A stretch of 64,000 bases of DNA from Candidatus Pelagibacter sp. (GCA_028097645.1 JAOHEU010000001.1:1-64000), one strand, 5' to 3'. Shown: positions 42,497-52,427, counted from the stretch's first letter. Made by a program: numbers and translations. Notes: generated by a model from the letters alone, not told the origin.

Positions 42497-43779
42497 TTAG
42501 AAAAACCATATTTTCTTAATCTTACATCACCAGTTCTTGCGTGAGCTTCCATTCCTTCGTATCTTGAAATTCTTGCACAAGCAGCTCCAACTGTTTTTGT
42601 TGCTTCTTTGGACATTCTTTGAAAACTCAAAGTTTTGATAAATTTTCCAACAAATAAACCACCAGTATATCTTCCTGCACCTTTTGTAGGTAAAATATGA
42701 TTTGTACCAGAACATTTATCCCCGTAAGCAACTGTAGTCTCTTCTCCAATAAATAATGACCCATAATTTTTTAATCTTTTATGAAACCACTCTAAATTTT
42801 GTGTTTGTACTTCTAAGTGTTCAGGAGCATATTCATCACTAATAGTCGCCATTTCTTCATCAGTATCACAAAGAATTACTTCTCCATAATCTCTCCATGC
42901 AGCACCTGCATTTTCTCTCGGTAAGTCTGGAAGTTCAGCAATTAATTCTGGAACTCTTTTTATTACATAATCAGCAATCCTTTTACTTGTTGTGTATAGC
43001 CAAGCAGGAGAGTTATAGCCGTGTTCTGCTTGACCAACTAAGTCAACTGCTACTAACTCTTCATCAGCTTTGTCATCAGCAATTACAGCTATTTCAGTTG
43101 GACCTGCAAACAAATCAATACCAACTTTTCCAAACAACATTCTTTTTGCTTCAGCAACAAACTGGTTACCTGGACCAACCAATATATCAGCTGGAGCATT
43201 ACCAAATAAGCCATTAGTCATTGCCGCTATACCTTGAACACCACCTAAGTTTAAAATTGAATCTGCACCACAAAGGTCTGCTGTATAAACAATTGATGGA
43301 TGAACACCTACACCTGGCTTTGGAGAACTTGCTACAATAATATTTTTTACACCTGCAACTTTTGCAGTTGTTACACTCATTACAGCTGAAGCTATATGAG
43401 CATATCTACCAGCTGGCACATAGCAACCTGCTGTATTAACAGGAATTAGTTTTTGTCCTGCAAACAACCCGTCAGATAATTCAACTTCAAAATCCTGACC
43501 ATAATTTTTTAATTGTGCTTCAGCAAATTTTCTAACTCTTTCGTGAGAAAATTGAATATCATCTTTTGTTTTTTGATCTAAACTTTTTTTAATTTCTTCA
43601 ATTTTTTCTTTTGAAACGACTACATCACCTTCATACTTATCTAATTTTTTTGAATATTCTTTACAACCTTCTTCTTTAGATTGTTCAATATCTTTAAGAA
43701 TATTTTCAACTATTTCTCTAGTTTTTGTATCATCTGTTGAAGAAGTTTTTGGTGATTTTTTTAAATATTGTATAGCCAT
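42493..43779 (-). CDS. hpsN: HisD-family dehydrogenase, sulfopropanediol 3-dehydrogenase (HpsN)-like
   Basis: This 428-residue NAD-dependent enzyme of the histidinol-dehydrogenase fold keeps the zinc and catalytic residues: Gln250 and His253 (GQAEHGYNSPAW), Glu320-His321 (YAPEHLEV) and Asp354 (AYGDKCSGTNH). The N-terminus (MAIQYLKKSPKTSSTDD) and TAGCYVPAGRYAHIASA match HpsN, which oxidises (R)-2,3-dihydroxypropane-1-sulfonate to sulfolactate, better than true HisD. No other histidine genes except the HisN-like gene are near. The substrate assignment is moderately supported. Confidence 0.75.
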   Translation of the reverse strand: MAIQYLKKSPKTSSTDDTKTREIVENILKDIEQSKEEGCKEYSKKLDKYEGDVVVSKEKIEEIKKSLDQKTKDDIQFSHERVRKFAEAQLKNYGQDFEVELSDGLFAGQKLIPVNTAGCYVPAGRYAHIASAVMSVTTAKVAGVKNIIVASSPKPGVGVHPSIVYTADLCGADSILNLGGVQGIAAMTNGLFGNAPADILVGPGNQFVAEAKRMLFGKVGIDLFAGPTEIAVIADDKADEELVAVDLVGQAEHGYNSPAWLYTTSKRIADYVIKRVPELIAELPDLPRENAGAAWRDYGEVILCDTDEEMATISDEYAPEHLEVQTQNLEWFHKRLKNYGSLFIGEETTVAYGDKCSGTNHILPTKGAGRYTGGLFVGKFIKTLSFQRMSKEATKTVGAACARISRYEGMEAHARTGDVRLRKYGFSN

Positions 43780-43944
43780 TGTTTAGTTCCTTTATTATAA
43801 GAAGTTCTTAGTAATGTATAAAGCAATCTAATTCAATGATTTAAAAATAAAATCTATAACCAATATTGACGCTAACGACACACAAGATAATAACTAGGAA
43901 ATATAGACTTATATAATCAAATGGTCTCATTTTAATACCTTGAA

Positions 43945-44862
43945 TTAATCTAGAGCAACTACAGCAGCAGCAATAGATGCTAGTCTTGCCTGAGCTTCAT
44001 CAGATCTGCTTGTTATTACAACTGGAACTTTTCCACCAACTACAACTCCAGCTGCGCATGCGCCCATAAAATATATCATCATTTTAACCAAACCATTTCC
44101 AGTCTCAACACTTGGAACTAATAATACATCAGCTTCACCAGCTACTATATTTTTAATTCCTTTTATTGCTGCTGATTTTTTTGAAATACTATTATCAAAA
44201 GCAAGAGGGCCAAATACATCGGCTTCTAAGTTTTCTTCTTTTGCTATTTTGGTTATTTCTGCTGCATCTAAAGAGCTTGGGACACTATCTAAAACTTCCT
44301 CTGTAGCTGATAAAACAGCAATTTTTGGTCTAGTTATTCCTATTCTATTAGAAAAATTAATTACATTTTTAAGAATATGCATTTTTGTTTTTACATTAGG
44401 TAAAACATTTAAAGCTCCATCTGTAATGATTAAAGGCTTATCATCCTTTTCTACAGTCATATGCCAAATATGGCTTAATCGAGTTTTGCCTAATAAATTA
44501 TACTCACGCTTTAAAACTTCTTTCATTAGTACATCGGTATGAATATGACCTTTAACAATTATCTTTACTTTATCTTTGCTAGCAAGTTTTGCTGCAATTT
44601 TTGCAGTATTATTTTCTACAGGTTCATTAATAATTTCATACTGAGAAATATCCCATTTCAAATCTTCTGCACATTTTAGAATTTCTTTTTGGTCTCCGAT
44701 AAAAATAGGTTCAATTAAATTTTCATTTACTGCATCCTGAACTGAAAGCATGGGCAATGGTTTGCCAGCATTTACAACTGCAACTTTTACACCTTTTTTC
44801 TTGTGAGCTTCATCAAGTAGATTATTAGGACAGACAATTTCTTTATTTGAAAGCATAAACAA
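43945..44862 (-). CDS. Phosphate acetyl/butyryltransferase-family protein (Pta/Ptb-like)
   Basis: This 305-residue protein has the PTA_PTB fold: VKVAVVNAGKPLPMLSVQDA at the start, KGHIHTDVLMKEVLKRE around 105-120, VEKDDKPLIITDGALNV and LVPSVETGNGLVKMMIYF with AGVVVGGKVPVVITSRSD at the end. It transfers acyl groups between CoA and phosphate. Acetyl phosphate from sulfoacetaldehyde would need such an enzyme, but no xsc or ackA is nearby. No gene is visible in the 165-bp gap before the HpsN-like gene. Confidence 0.85.
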   Translation of the reverse strand: MFMLSNKEIVCPNNLLDEAHKKKGVKVAVVNAGKPLPMLSVQDAVNENLIEPIFIGDQKEILKCAEDLKWDISQYEIINEPVENNTAKIAAKLASKDKVKIIVKGHIHTDVLMKEVLKREYNLLGKTRLSHIWHMTVEKDDKPLIITDGALNVLPNVKTKMHILKNVINFSNRIGITRPKIAVLSATEEVLDSVPSSLDAAEITKIAKEENLEADVFGPLAFDNSISKKSAAIKGIKNIVAGEADVLLVPSVETGNGLVKMMIYFMGACAAGVVVGGKVPVVITSRSDEAQARLASIAAAVVALD

Positions 44863-44928
44863 TGATTATAATTAAATTTAAAAATGTATATAGTAGAATT
44901 TATTATTTTAGATACTAAATTTTATTAA

Positions 44929-46110
44929 ATGATTAAAGAATTTAACGTTAATTTTACTGAAAAAGAAATATCTTTGGTTTATCAAAAAGTAAAAGACTAT
45001 CCATGGGACTCTATAGTCGATTTAGAAAATTGGGTTCATGGAACAAATAAAAGTTATTTAAAAGAATTATGTGATTATTGGATTAAAGATTTTGATTGGA
45101 GTAAACACCAGTTAGAGCTTAATAAATTTTCAAACTTTACTACCAGTGTGGATGGACAGGAAATTCATTTTATTAAAGAAGAAGGAAGTAATCCAAATTC
45201 TACTCCATTGCTTCTAATGCATGGGTGGCCAGGATCAGTTGTTGAATTTTTAGATATAATAGAAAAACTTGCACACCCTGAAAAATTTGGAGGGAATAAA
45301 AAAGACTCTTTTGATGTAATAGTTCCTTCACTACCTGGGTTTGGTTTTTCTAGCAAACCATTAAAACCTATTGGTCCAAGAAAGATGGCTGAAATATTTA
45401 ACAAACTCATGACTCAAAATCTTGAATATAAAAATTATATTACACAAGGTGGCGATTGGGGTGCAACCATTGCAAATTGGCTTGGTTATGATCACTCTAA
45501 TTTTTGTAAAGCAATCCACATAAATTGTCTTACAATGCGACACCCAGATGGGCCTCAATCTGATGAAGAAAAAAAATGGCAAGTTAGATTTGATAAAGAC
45601 CAAATTATGCAAGATGGATATAGAACACAACAAGCAACTAAGCCTCAGACATTAAGTTACGGAATGATGGATAGTCCTGTAGGGATTGCTGCTTGGATAT
45701 TAGAAAAAATGCATGCTTGGTCTGACTTAAATAATAACAAAATTGAAAGTGTTTATTCAAAAGATAAATTGCTAGCAAATATTATGGTTTATGTTTTAAC
45801 CAAAACCTTCAATACAGCTACTTGGATTTACTATGGAAGAAGAGAAGAGGGTGGAAGATTATTTCCAAGTAATTTTAAAAAGATAAAGATTCCAACTGCA
45901 GCAGCAATATTTCCTGCTGAAATGTCTGAGTGGCCACCAAGATCTTACGTAGAGAGAATTTTTAACATCAAACAATGGACTGAAATGCCAGCTGGAGGCC
46001 ATTTTGCTGCATTGGAAAAGCCAGATTTACTTGTGAATGATGTTCGAAAGTTTTTAAGAAGTTTAAGATTTAACCCTTACGATGAAAGTGGCGGCCAATC
46101 TAATCACTAA
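44929..46110 (+). CDS. Epoxide hydrolase (EHN family)
   Basis: The 393-residue protein starts with the EHN N-terminal domain (INFTEKEI-like MIKEFNVNFTEKEISLVY, then YPWDSIVDLENWVHGTNKSY). The alpha/beta-hydrolase core has HGWP at 98-101, the nucleophile Asp176 in GGDWGATI, and a C-terminal catalytic His in GGHFAALEKP. It hydrates epoxides to diols, possibly for aromatic or juvenile-hormone-type compounds in distant relatives. It is close to the catabolic cluster. It overlaps the convergent ATPase gene by 11 bp. Confidence 0.88.
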   Translation: MIKEFNVNFTEKEISLVYQKVKDYPWDSIVDLENWVHGTNKSYLKELCDYWIKDFDWSKHQLELNKFSNFTTSVDGQEIHFIKEEGSNPNSTPLLLMHGWPGSVVEFLDIIEKLAHPEKFGGNKKDSFDVIVPSLPGFGFSSKPLKPIGPRKMAEIFNKLMTQNLEYKNYITQGGDWGATIANWLGYDHSNFCKAIHINCLTMRHPDGPQSDEEKKWQVRFDKDQIMQDGYRTQQATKPQTLSYGMMDSPVGIAAWILEKMHAWSDLNNNKIESVYSKDKLLANIMVYVLTKTFNTATWIYYGRREEGGRLFPSNFKKIKIPTAAAIFPAEMSEWPPRSYVERIFNIKQWTEMPAGGHFAALEKPDLLVNDVRKFLRSLRFNPYDESGGQSNH

Positions 46111-47155
46111 GAATTTTAATATCTTTTTCATTGATACTTAAAAATACTTCTTCTCCTACTTTAAATACGTCGTTTGTATCTCCTGAAACAACATATAAAT
46201 TTCCTATTTTTGAGTTTAAAATATATTGATAGCTACTACCAACAAAAGAGGCATTTTTAATTGTTGCATGAATACAATTATTGTCATTGTTTCTTTTAAT
46301 TTTAATTTTTTCTGGCCTTAAAGCTAAAGTAACTTTACCATTTAAATCTTGATTACTTTTAATCTTTACACTCATTTCAGCTAATTTGAGTTCGTAGGTA
46401 TCTGATTGTTTGTTAATTATTTCAGCAGAGACATCATTTGCATCACCAATAAAATTAGCAACAAATTTATTTTTTGGAAAATTATAAAGATCTTTAGGAC
46501 TTCCTTGTTGAGCAATTACTGCTTTATTCATAACGATAACTTTATCTGATATTGCTAAAGCTTCTTCCTGGTCATGTGTTACATAAATTGTTGTTACTCC
46601 AAGTTTTTGTTGAATTTCTCTTATATCTTCACGAACTTGTCTTCTAAGTTTTGCATCCAAATTTGAAAGAGGTTCATCAAATAATAATACTTTTGGTTTT
46701 AGTACAATTGCTCTTGCGACAGCTACTCTTTGTTGCTGACCTCCAGATAATTCTGATGGCATTCTGTTTTCATATCCATCTAAGTTTACTAATTTTAAAG
46801 TTTCTAATGCTTTTTCTGTATATTCCTCTTTATTTACATTGATCATTTTTAATCCATAAGAAACATTTTCAATAACACTCATATGTGGGAATAAAGCATA
46901 AGACTGGAATACCATCGAAACATCCCTGTCAGTTGCTGGCAATATAGTAACGTCTTCATTATCAACTAAAATTTTTCCACTTGTGGCTCTTTCAAGCCCT
47001 GCAATTATTCTTAATGAAGTTGTTTTTCCACACCCAGATGGACCAAGTAAAGTAGTTAAAGTTCCAGCTTCAAAAATACAACTAACATTATCAACAGCCA
47101 CAGTTTCATTAAATTTTTTTGTTATATTTTCAAATTTTACTTCAGCTTTTTTCAT
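46100..47155 (-). CDS. ABC transporter ATPase (FbpC/AfuC type)
   Basis: This 351-residue ATPase has Walker A GPSGCGKTT at 38-46, LSGGQ at 136-140, LLFDEPLSNLDAKLRRQVR and a C-terminal TOBE domain (TLALRPEKIK). The class energises iron(III), 2-aminoethylphosphonate or spermidine-type importers. It shares one base with the stop of the fused permease gene; the operon order is binding protein, permease, ATPase. Confidence 0.9.
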   Translation of the reverse strand: MKKAEVKFENITKKFNETVAVDNVSCIFEAGTLTTLLGPSGCGKTTSLRIIAGLERATSGKILVDNEDVTILPATDRDVSMVFQSYALFPHMSVIENVSYGLKMINVNKEEYTEKALETLKLVNLDGYENRMPSELSGGQQQRVAVARAIVLKPKVLLFDEPLSNLDAKLRRQVREDIREIQQKLGVTTIYVTHDQEEALAISDKVIVMNKAVIAQQGSPKDLYNFPKNKFVANFIGDANDVSAEIINKQSDTYELKLAEMSVKIKSNQDLNGKVTLALRPEKIKIKRNNDNNCIHATIKNASFVGSSYQYILNSKIGNLYVVSGDTNDVFKVGEEVFLSINEKDIKILSD

Positions 47156-49353
47156 TATCCTAAGTTTCCTTGTAATATGCCTGCAGATTGATCTCTTCTT
47201 CCTAATTTACGTTTGCCTATTATTAATTGCATAAGCAATATTGTAAACAACATAACAACTATTAGTGCAGACGAATATACTATTGCTAGACCAAAGTCGT
47301 TATTTTCTAATCTTCCTAAAATGTATGAAACAGCCAAGTCATAATTTGCACTTACAAGGAAGATAACAGCACTAATTGCTGTCATTGCTCTTACAAAACT
47401 AAATACTAGAGATGCAGTGATTGCAGGTTTAAGTAATGGAAGAATTATGTTTCTAAATGTTTGGGAGCTGGATGCATTTAAAGTTGATGATGCTTCATCT
47501 AAATGAGGATCAAGCTGGTTCATTGCAGCCATTCCAGCCCTTACCCCAACAGGCATATTCCTAAAAACAAAAGCAATTACTAAAATTATTCCTGTTCCTG
47601 TCAACTCAAGAGGAGGAACATTAAAAGCAAAAACATAACTTACCCCGATAACACTCCCAGGGATTGCGAAGCTTAACATGGTACCAAATTCAAAAGCATT
47701 TTTACCCTTAAATTTATGTCTTGTAAGAAGATAGGCTGTTAAAATACCGATTGCAGCTGTTGGTAATGCAGAAATTATTGCTATCGCAAATGTTGTGTTA
47801 AATGAATTCCACGCTGTACCAGTCCACAATAATCCTCTTTCTTTAACCCAATCAATGCTAAAAGCTTCAATATAATGTTTAAAGGTGAAACTATGATCTA
47901 CACCCCACATTTCAACAAAACCACCAAACATAATCATCAAATAAATAACAAATGTTAGGAATGCCCATGGAAGTACAGTTGAATAAATTATCCATTTAGT
48001 TTTCTTTGGAAGCTCAGGATGCATACCACTATCGCCTTTACCAGAAATTGAAATATAGGATTTTTTACCCAACCACTGGTTTTGTAAATAAAATACTACG
48101 AGTACAACTGATAACAAAATCATTGCAAGTATCGCTGCTTTTGTTTCATCATATTGTGCACCAACAATTGCAAAAAATATTTCTGTAGATAAGACATCAT
48201 ATTCTGCTCCTAGTACTAATGGATTACCAAAGTCTGCCAAGCTTTCAATAAAGCCAATTAAAAATGCATTTGCTATACCTGGTCTCATTAATGGCAAAGT
48301 AACAGTTTTAAAAACTTGCCACTTAGAAGCTCTCAATGTTTGTGATGCCTCTTCCATTGATGGGCTAACACTTTCAACAACTCCGATTAAAATTAAAAAT
48401 GCAATAGGGGTAAAAGCTAGAGTTTGGGCAAACCATATTCCTGGTAAACCATAAATCCATCTGGAAGGTTCAATATCAAAACCCCATTCTAAAAAAGTAC
48501 TTACTGCACCTGATCTTCCAAATAAAATTATTATTGCCAGACCAATTACAAAAGGGGGAGTGATTATTGGTAATACAGATAGTATTCTTATTGTTTTTTT
48601 AAACTTAAAACTAGTTCTTGCGATTAAAAGTGCAAAAGCTAATCCTAAAATTGTTGATGAAAATGCTGTAAGAGTTCCCATTGTAATTGTATTCCAAAAA
48701 ACACCACAAGCATAATCGCTATAGAGACAATCCAGTCCCCAAATACCTTTATTTAATATTTTGTCTGAAAAATTACTTATTTCATAGCCACCTTCAGTCC
48801 CTTTAAAAGCAACTGTAAACATTCTAAAAATTGGGAAGAATACAAAAGTTGAAACTAAGATGATGATGCTTCCAATAGTACCAACGATAAAATTATCACC
48901 ATTTAGCCATCCTCTTGAAGATAAACCATGAGTAATATAAAAAATAAATGTACAACAGGTTAAAACTGCACCAGAACCTACTCCAAACTGATTTTCTACA
49001 TCACCAAATATTGATTGAAAAATTTCAAAATTCCATCCTCTAATACCAATTGAAAATCCTTGAAGAAAAAAATAAAAAAAACCAATTAATCCTGAATATA
49101 AAAAAATCTTTGAATAAAGAGGGTTATTTTGACTTAATTTAAGTGTTGCTAAAGGAAAGAATAGGGGAGCGGCTAAAGGTAATAGCCAATATTTTTGGTT
49201 TATAAAAACCTGAGGTAATACTGAACCATAATCTTCTAAAGAATATTCTTTAATCCAGTTAATAGAGAAAAACCCGTCACCTGTTACATACCAAGGAAAG
49301 ATTAGGAAACCCAATCCTCCTATGAGCATCCAACAGATAACGAGTCCTCTCAT
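47155..49353 (-). CDS. Fused double permease of an Fbp/Afu-type ABC importer
   Basis: This 732-residue membrane protein carries two complete permease domains in one chain, each with an EAA loop (EEASQTLRASKWQVFKTVTL and DEASSTLNASSSQTFRNIIL). This FbpB/AfuB fusion is usual for iron(III)-type importers. The N-terminal part has additional helices before the first domain and a long linker. A hairpin lies between it and the binding-protein gene. Confidence 0.9.
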   Translation of the reverse strand: MRGLVICWMLIGGLGFLIFPWYVTGDGFFSINWIKEYSLEDYGSVLPQVFINQKYWLLPLAAPLFFPLATLKLSQNNPLYSKIFLYSGLIGFFYFFLQGFSIGIRGWNFEIFQSIFGDVENQFGVGSGAVLTCCTFIFYITHGLSSRGWLNGDNFIVGTIGSIIILVSTFVFFPIFRMFTVAFKGTEGGYEISNFSDKILNKGIWGLDCLYSDYACGVFWNTITMGTLTAFSSTILGLAFALLIARTSFKFKKTIRILSVLPIITPPFVIGLAIIILFGRSGAVSTFLEWGFDIEPSRWIYGLPGIWFAQTLAFTPIAFLILIGVVESVSPSMEEASQTLRASKWQVFKTVTLPLMRPGIANAFLIGFIESLADFGNPLVLGAEYDVLSTEIFFAIVGAQYDETKAAILAMILLSVVLVVFYLQNQWLGKKSYISISGKGDSGMHPELPKKTKWIIYSTVLPWAFLTFVIYLMIMFGGFVEMWGVDHSFTFKHYIEAFSIDWVKERGLLWTGTAWNSFNTTFAIAIISALPTAAIGILTAYLLTRHKFKGKNAFEFGTMLSFAIPGSVIGVSYVFAFNVPPLELTGTGIILVIAFVFRNMPVGVRAGMAAMNQLDPHLDEASSTLNASSSQTFRNIILPLLKPAITASLVFSFVRAMTAISAVIFLVSANYDLAVSYILGRLENNDFGLAIVYSSALIVVMLFTILLMQLIIGKRKLGRRDQSAGILQGNLG

Positions 49354-49379
49354 TAATTCCTAATGTTATCTAGGAATTA
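49354..49379 (-). promoter_or_regulatory. 9-bp hairpin at the end of the Fbp-type binding-protein gene
   Basis: TAATTCCTA (49354-49362) and TAGGAATTA (49371-49379) are perfect complements with an 8-nt loop; the stop codon of the binding protein lies inside. It precedes the permease start and is probably a processing or stability element. Confidence 0.5.
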
Positions 49380-50403
49380 CAGATACGTCGTTGTCCCATT
49401 TAGATAACAGGCCTGCTCTAGTACTTTTATCTCCATAAACTTTAAAGTTATAATCAATTAAGTTTATAGTTGATAAATCTGGAGCATCAGGATCAGCTTG
49501 TGCTTTAGTATTAGATGGCACTTGCAAAGATTTTCCTGAAGTGAAGACCATAGTTTGAATTGGAGGACTTAAAGCCCAGTCATAAAACTTTTTAGCTTCC
49601 TTCATATTTCTTGCACCAGCAATAATACTCATAGATCCAACCTCATAACCAGTTCCTTCTTCAGGAGATACAGTTACAACAGGTAAACCTTTTTTAGTTT
49701 GTTTCACACCATCATGTTGGAAACAAATACCAATTAAGTTTTCACCTCTACCAGTTGCTTTAATTGGAGCAGAACCAGATTTGGTATATGTATTCACATT
49801 CAAATGAAGTGCTTTCATATAATCCCAACCTTTATCTTCACCAAAAATCTGGATAATTGTTGCTAAAGTTGTGTAAGCAGTTCCAGATGAATTTGGGTTA
49901 GCTATTTGGATTTCACCTTTGTAAATAGGCTTAGTTAAATCCATCCATGATTTTGGAGCCGGTAAACCTTTTTTTGCTAAAAGTTCTTTATTGTATCCAA
50001 AACCTAATGCACCAACATAAATACCAACAGATTTATAGTTCGCATTTACAGCTTGGTTTTGAGCTGCTGGTAATAAATCATTAAAATGTTTTGATTTATA
50101 TTCTGTAGTCAAATTTTCTTGAGCAGCTGTAAGGTGTGGGTCACCTGTACCACCAAACCAAACATCTCCTTTTGGATTTGATGACTCTGCTTTAATTTTT
50201 GCAAAAGTTTCACCACTACTTGCTCTTGTCATTGCAACTTTAGTGCCTGTTTCTTTTTCATAAGCTTGTTCAAGCATTTCACAAACATCAATTTCAACAC
50301 TGCAATACAAAGTAAGTTTTGCAGCAGAAGCCTTGTTTGTTAATCCGAACAATGTAAATAAAAGAACCAAAGCAATTGAAGCTAGTTTCATTATATTTTT
50401 CAT
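49366..50403 (-). CDS. ABC solute-binding protein, FbpA/AfuA type
   Basis: The protein has 345 residues with a signal peptide (about 1-27, ending TNKASAA). It is a class-1 receptor of the iron(III)/phosphonate/hexose-phosphate group: LTLYCSVEIDVCEMLEQAYE, SSGETFAKIKAESSNPKGDV and TKSGSAPIKATGRGENLIGI. The tandem tyrosines that bind iron in FbpA are not evident, so a phosphonate or phosphorylated solute is as likely as iron. ATG 50403 follows GAGAGGAAATA, a good ribosome site. Confidence 0.8.
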   Translation of the reverse strand: MKNIMKLASIALVLLFTLFGLTNKASAAKLTLYCSVEIDVCEMLEQAYEKETGTKVAMTRASSGETFAKIKAESSNPKGDVWFGGTGDPHLTAAQENLTTEYKSKHFNDLLPAAQNQAVNANYKSVGIYVGALGFGYNKELLAKKGLPAPKSWMDLTKPIYKGEIQIANPNSSGTAYTTLATIIQIFGEDKGWDYMKALHLNVNTYTKSGSAPIKATGRGENLIGICFQHDGVKQTKKGLPVVTVSPEEGTGYEVGSMSIIAGARNMKEAKKFYDWALSPPIQTMVFTSGKSLQVPSNTKAQADPDAPDLSTINLIDYNFKVYGDKSTRAGLLSKWDNDVSVIPR

Positions 50404-50564
50404 TATTTCCTCTCTAAGGTTAATATTTATTTTAAAAATGTATTATGAATCCTGCTTGGTTGTCACTATTTTTTTAAAAGTTATAAAATTACATACAATT
50501 GTAGGTTTAAAAAAAATGGTATTTTCTTAATAATTAATATAAAATTTATTAAGGGTTGAAGGAT

Positions 50565-51410
50565 ATGGGAATTGTAACTAAGATTGCACCAATTTGTCTT
50601 GCATTAATCATGCTAGGACTTGGGCTTGGTTTATCGATAAAAGATTTTGTAAGAATATTAAGAGTTCCTAAAGATTTTTTTGTTGGATTTTTTTCACAAT
50701 TAGTAATTTTACCAATTGTTGCTTTAGGGGTAGCATTAATATTAGATCTACCTACTCCAATAGCCATAGGATTGATGATAATTGCAGCAGCACCAGGAGG
50801 TGTTACTTCAAATGTATTGACTAAATTTGCTAATGGAGATGTTGCTTTATCAATTTCATTAACTGCAGTTACAAGTTTATTAAGCATTATATCCGTTCCA
50901 TTTATCGTTATAAATTCAGCTAATTTTTTTGGAGTTTCTGTTACATCAGATATTTCTATGACTGGTATTGCTTTAAAGATGGCATTGGTTGTAACGGTAC
51001 CAGTTATTATTGGGATGATTATTAGAGGCTTAGCTGAAAATTTTATTTCATCTAAAATTAATATTATTAATAAAATGACTAGTTGGCTGTTTATAATTGT
51101 CTTTGCAGCAATTTGGATTGAAGAAAAAGATAATATTTTAAATTATCTTGCACAAGCAGGTTTAGCTGTTTTAATTTTAAATATATCAATGATGATAATA
51201 GCATTTTTTATTGCTAAAAAGTTTGTATCTGGTGTGGCTCAACAAAAATGTATTGCATTAGAGTGTGGTTTGCAAAATGGAACTCTAGCCGTGTTTGTTG
51301 CAACATTAATTTTTGATGATATTGCTTACGTTGTGCCTACAGCTGCTTATGCACTGATAATGTATATAACTGGTTTTATATTTATTTATATCTTAAGAAA
51401 ATCTAATTAA
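50565..51410 (+). CDS. Bile acid:sodium symporter (BASS)-family transporter
   Basis: This membrane protein has nine to ten helices and 281 residues from ATG 50565 (a TTG at 50556 adds three). Family features are SQLVILPIVALGVALI, IGLMIIAAAPGGVTSNVLT and ALECGLQNGTLAVFVA, which carry the BASS sodium and substrate motifs. Relatives import bile acids, pantoate or 2-oxoacids with Na+. The substrate is not indicated. The gene stops 3 bp before the convergent double-HTH regulator. Confidence 0.87.
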   Translation: MGIVTKIAPICLALIMLGLGLGLSIKDFVRILRVPKDFFVGFFSQLVILPIVALGVALILDLPTPIAIGLMIIAAAPGGVTSNVLTKFANGDVALSISLTAVTSLLSIISVPFIVINSANFFGVSVTSDISMTGIALKMALVVTVPVIIGMIIRGLAENFISSKINIINKMTSWLFIIVFAAIWIEEKDNILNYLAQAGLAVLILNISMMIIAFFIAKKFVSGVAQQKCIALECGLQNGTLAVFVATLIFDDIAYVVPTAAYALIMYITGFIFIYILRKSN

Positions 51411-51413
51411 GAA

Positions 51414-52376
51414 TTAAGAACTAATAACTTTAATTTGATTAAACAATCTGTAGATAAAATTACTTAAACTTAACATATTTTTATCTTGTAAATTTTTACT
51501 CTTTTTAAAAGCGCTACCTTTGGCATCTAAAGAAATTAATTTTTTATCATTTATAATTAAAAATTTTTTATCTATTAACCATTTTAGTTTTCTTACCACT
51601 GTAGGTCTTGGAATTCCTGTTATATCTGAAATAGACATTGCGTTAACACCTTTAGTATCTGATCCCATAATTTCTTCTCTATATGATTTGATACTTAATT
51701 TAGAAGGTTTAAAGTTTTTATTTTCAGTTGCGTTTAATACTACTAGTATAGCAACAGTTAAAGTTTCTAAATCTTTCACTTCTTCCCTCCATCTATTTAA
51801 ATAAACGAAGATAAATTTATTTAATTGATATAAACAAAAAGAAAAATTTTCTTTGATTGAATTAATGATTTCATCTAATTGAAAAACACTATCTGTTATT
51901 TTTTCTTCTTTTAGTAGTTTGTTAAACTCATTTAATAAAATGGAAAGATCCTTAAGTGTGTCAGTTGCTTTAGCATTAACAAATGTTGATTTATCAACGA
52001 ATATCTTCTTGCCAATTTTTTTGATTGATCCTTTTTTTTCCAGATCTAAAACTTTTCTTCTAACACTTTCTTTGGGTATCTTTAGATCATGAGAGATATC
52101 TGAAATATTAATTTTCTCAATTTCAAGAGTTCTTTCTTTATAAAAAGACTCATAATCAATTATGAGAGCATTTTTTCTGTAAAATATTAGATTTTTATGG
52201 ATTAGATAAATAATGATTAAAAATTTATCAACATCATTGTAACGTTTATAAGCCCTAATAAGCCAATTGCTCATGAAATAAAAAAAATAGGACGATAACA
52301 AAGCAAATTTTTTTTGAATTACCTTATTAATAATTTTTTCATCAATTTGAGAAGATATGCTAGGAAGTGATTTCAT
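51414..52376 (-). CDS. Double winged-helix/HTH regulator-like protein (paralog 1)
   Basis: The 320-residue protein has two HTH modules: one around 88-130 (INISDISHDLKIPKESVRRK) and one around 240-285 (AMSISDITGIPRPTVVRKLK), each followed by a wing-like KKxI segment. The central part is helical and hydrophobic (FSFCLYQLNKFIFVYLNRW). It resembles paralog 2 along its whole length, with roughly half the residues the same. No known family is recognised. The two genes are tandem, 69 bp apart, each with a TTGACT-containing upstream motif. Confidence 0.7.
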   Translation of the reverse strand: MKSLPSISSQIDEKIINKVIQKKFALLSSYFFYFMSNWLIRAYKRYNDVDKFLIIIYLIHKNLIFYRKNALIIDYESFYKERTLEIEKINISDISHDLKIPKESVRRKVLDLEKKGSIKKIGKKIFVDKSTFVNAKATDTLKDLSILLNEFNKLLKEEKITDSVFQLDEIINSIKENFSFCLYQLNKFIFVYLNRWREEVKDLETLTVAILVVLNATENKNFKPSKLSIKSYREEIMGSDTKGVNAMSISDITGIPRPTVVRKLKWLIDKKFLIINDKKLISLDAKGSAFKKSKNLQDKNMLSLSNFIYRLFNQIKVISS

Positions 52377-52410
52377 AAAAAAAATTCTTTTTAAAAAAAG
52401 AAATTGATTA

Positions 52411-52427
52411 AGTCAACTCATTTTCTA
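52411..52427. promoter_or_regulatory. Shared motif copy upstream of regulator paralog 1
   Basis: AGTCAACTCATTTTCTA matches AGTCAACCCATTTTGGA upstream of paralog 2 and, more weakly, TACCCATTTTGATCAAT before the second small membrane protein gene. Read on the minus strand it gives TTGACT with TAAAAA 17 bp downstream, so it may also be the -35 box of this gene. Confidence 0.45.

Noticed and set aside
42897..43217. 106-codon plus-strand ORF rich in Leu and Gln opposite the HpsN-like gene
   Set aside because: It is a mirror frame of a strongly conserved enzyme; its composition (LLQLL/QQ runs) is typical of antisense frames in A+T-rich DNA.
43780..43944. Possible riboswitch or small gene in the 165-bp gap before the HpsN-like gene
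   Set aside because: I see no long stem, conserved aptamer core or reasonable ORF there.
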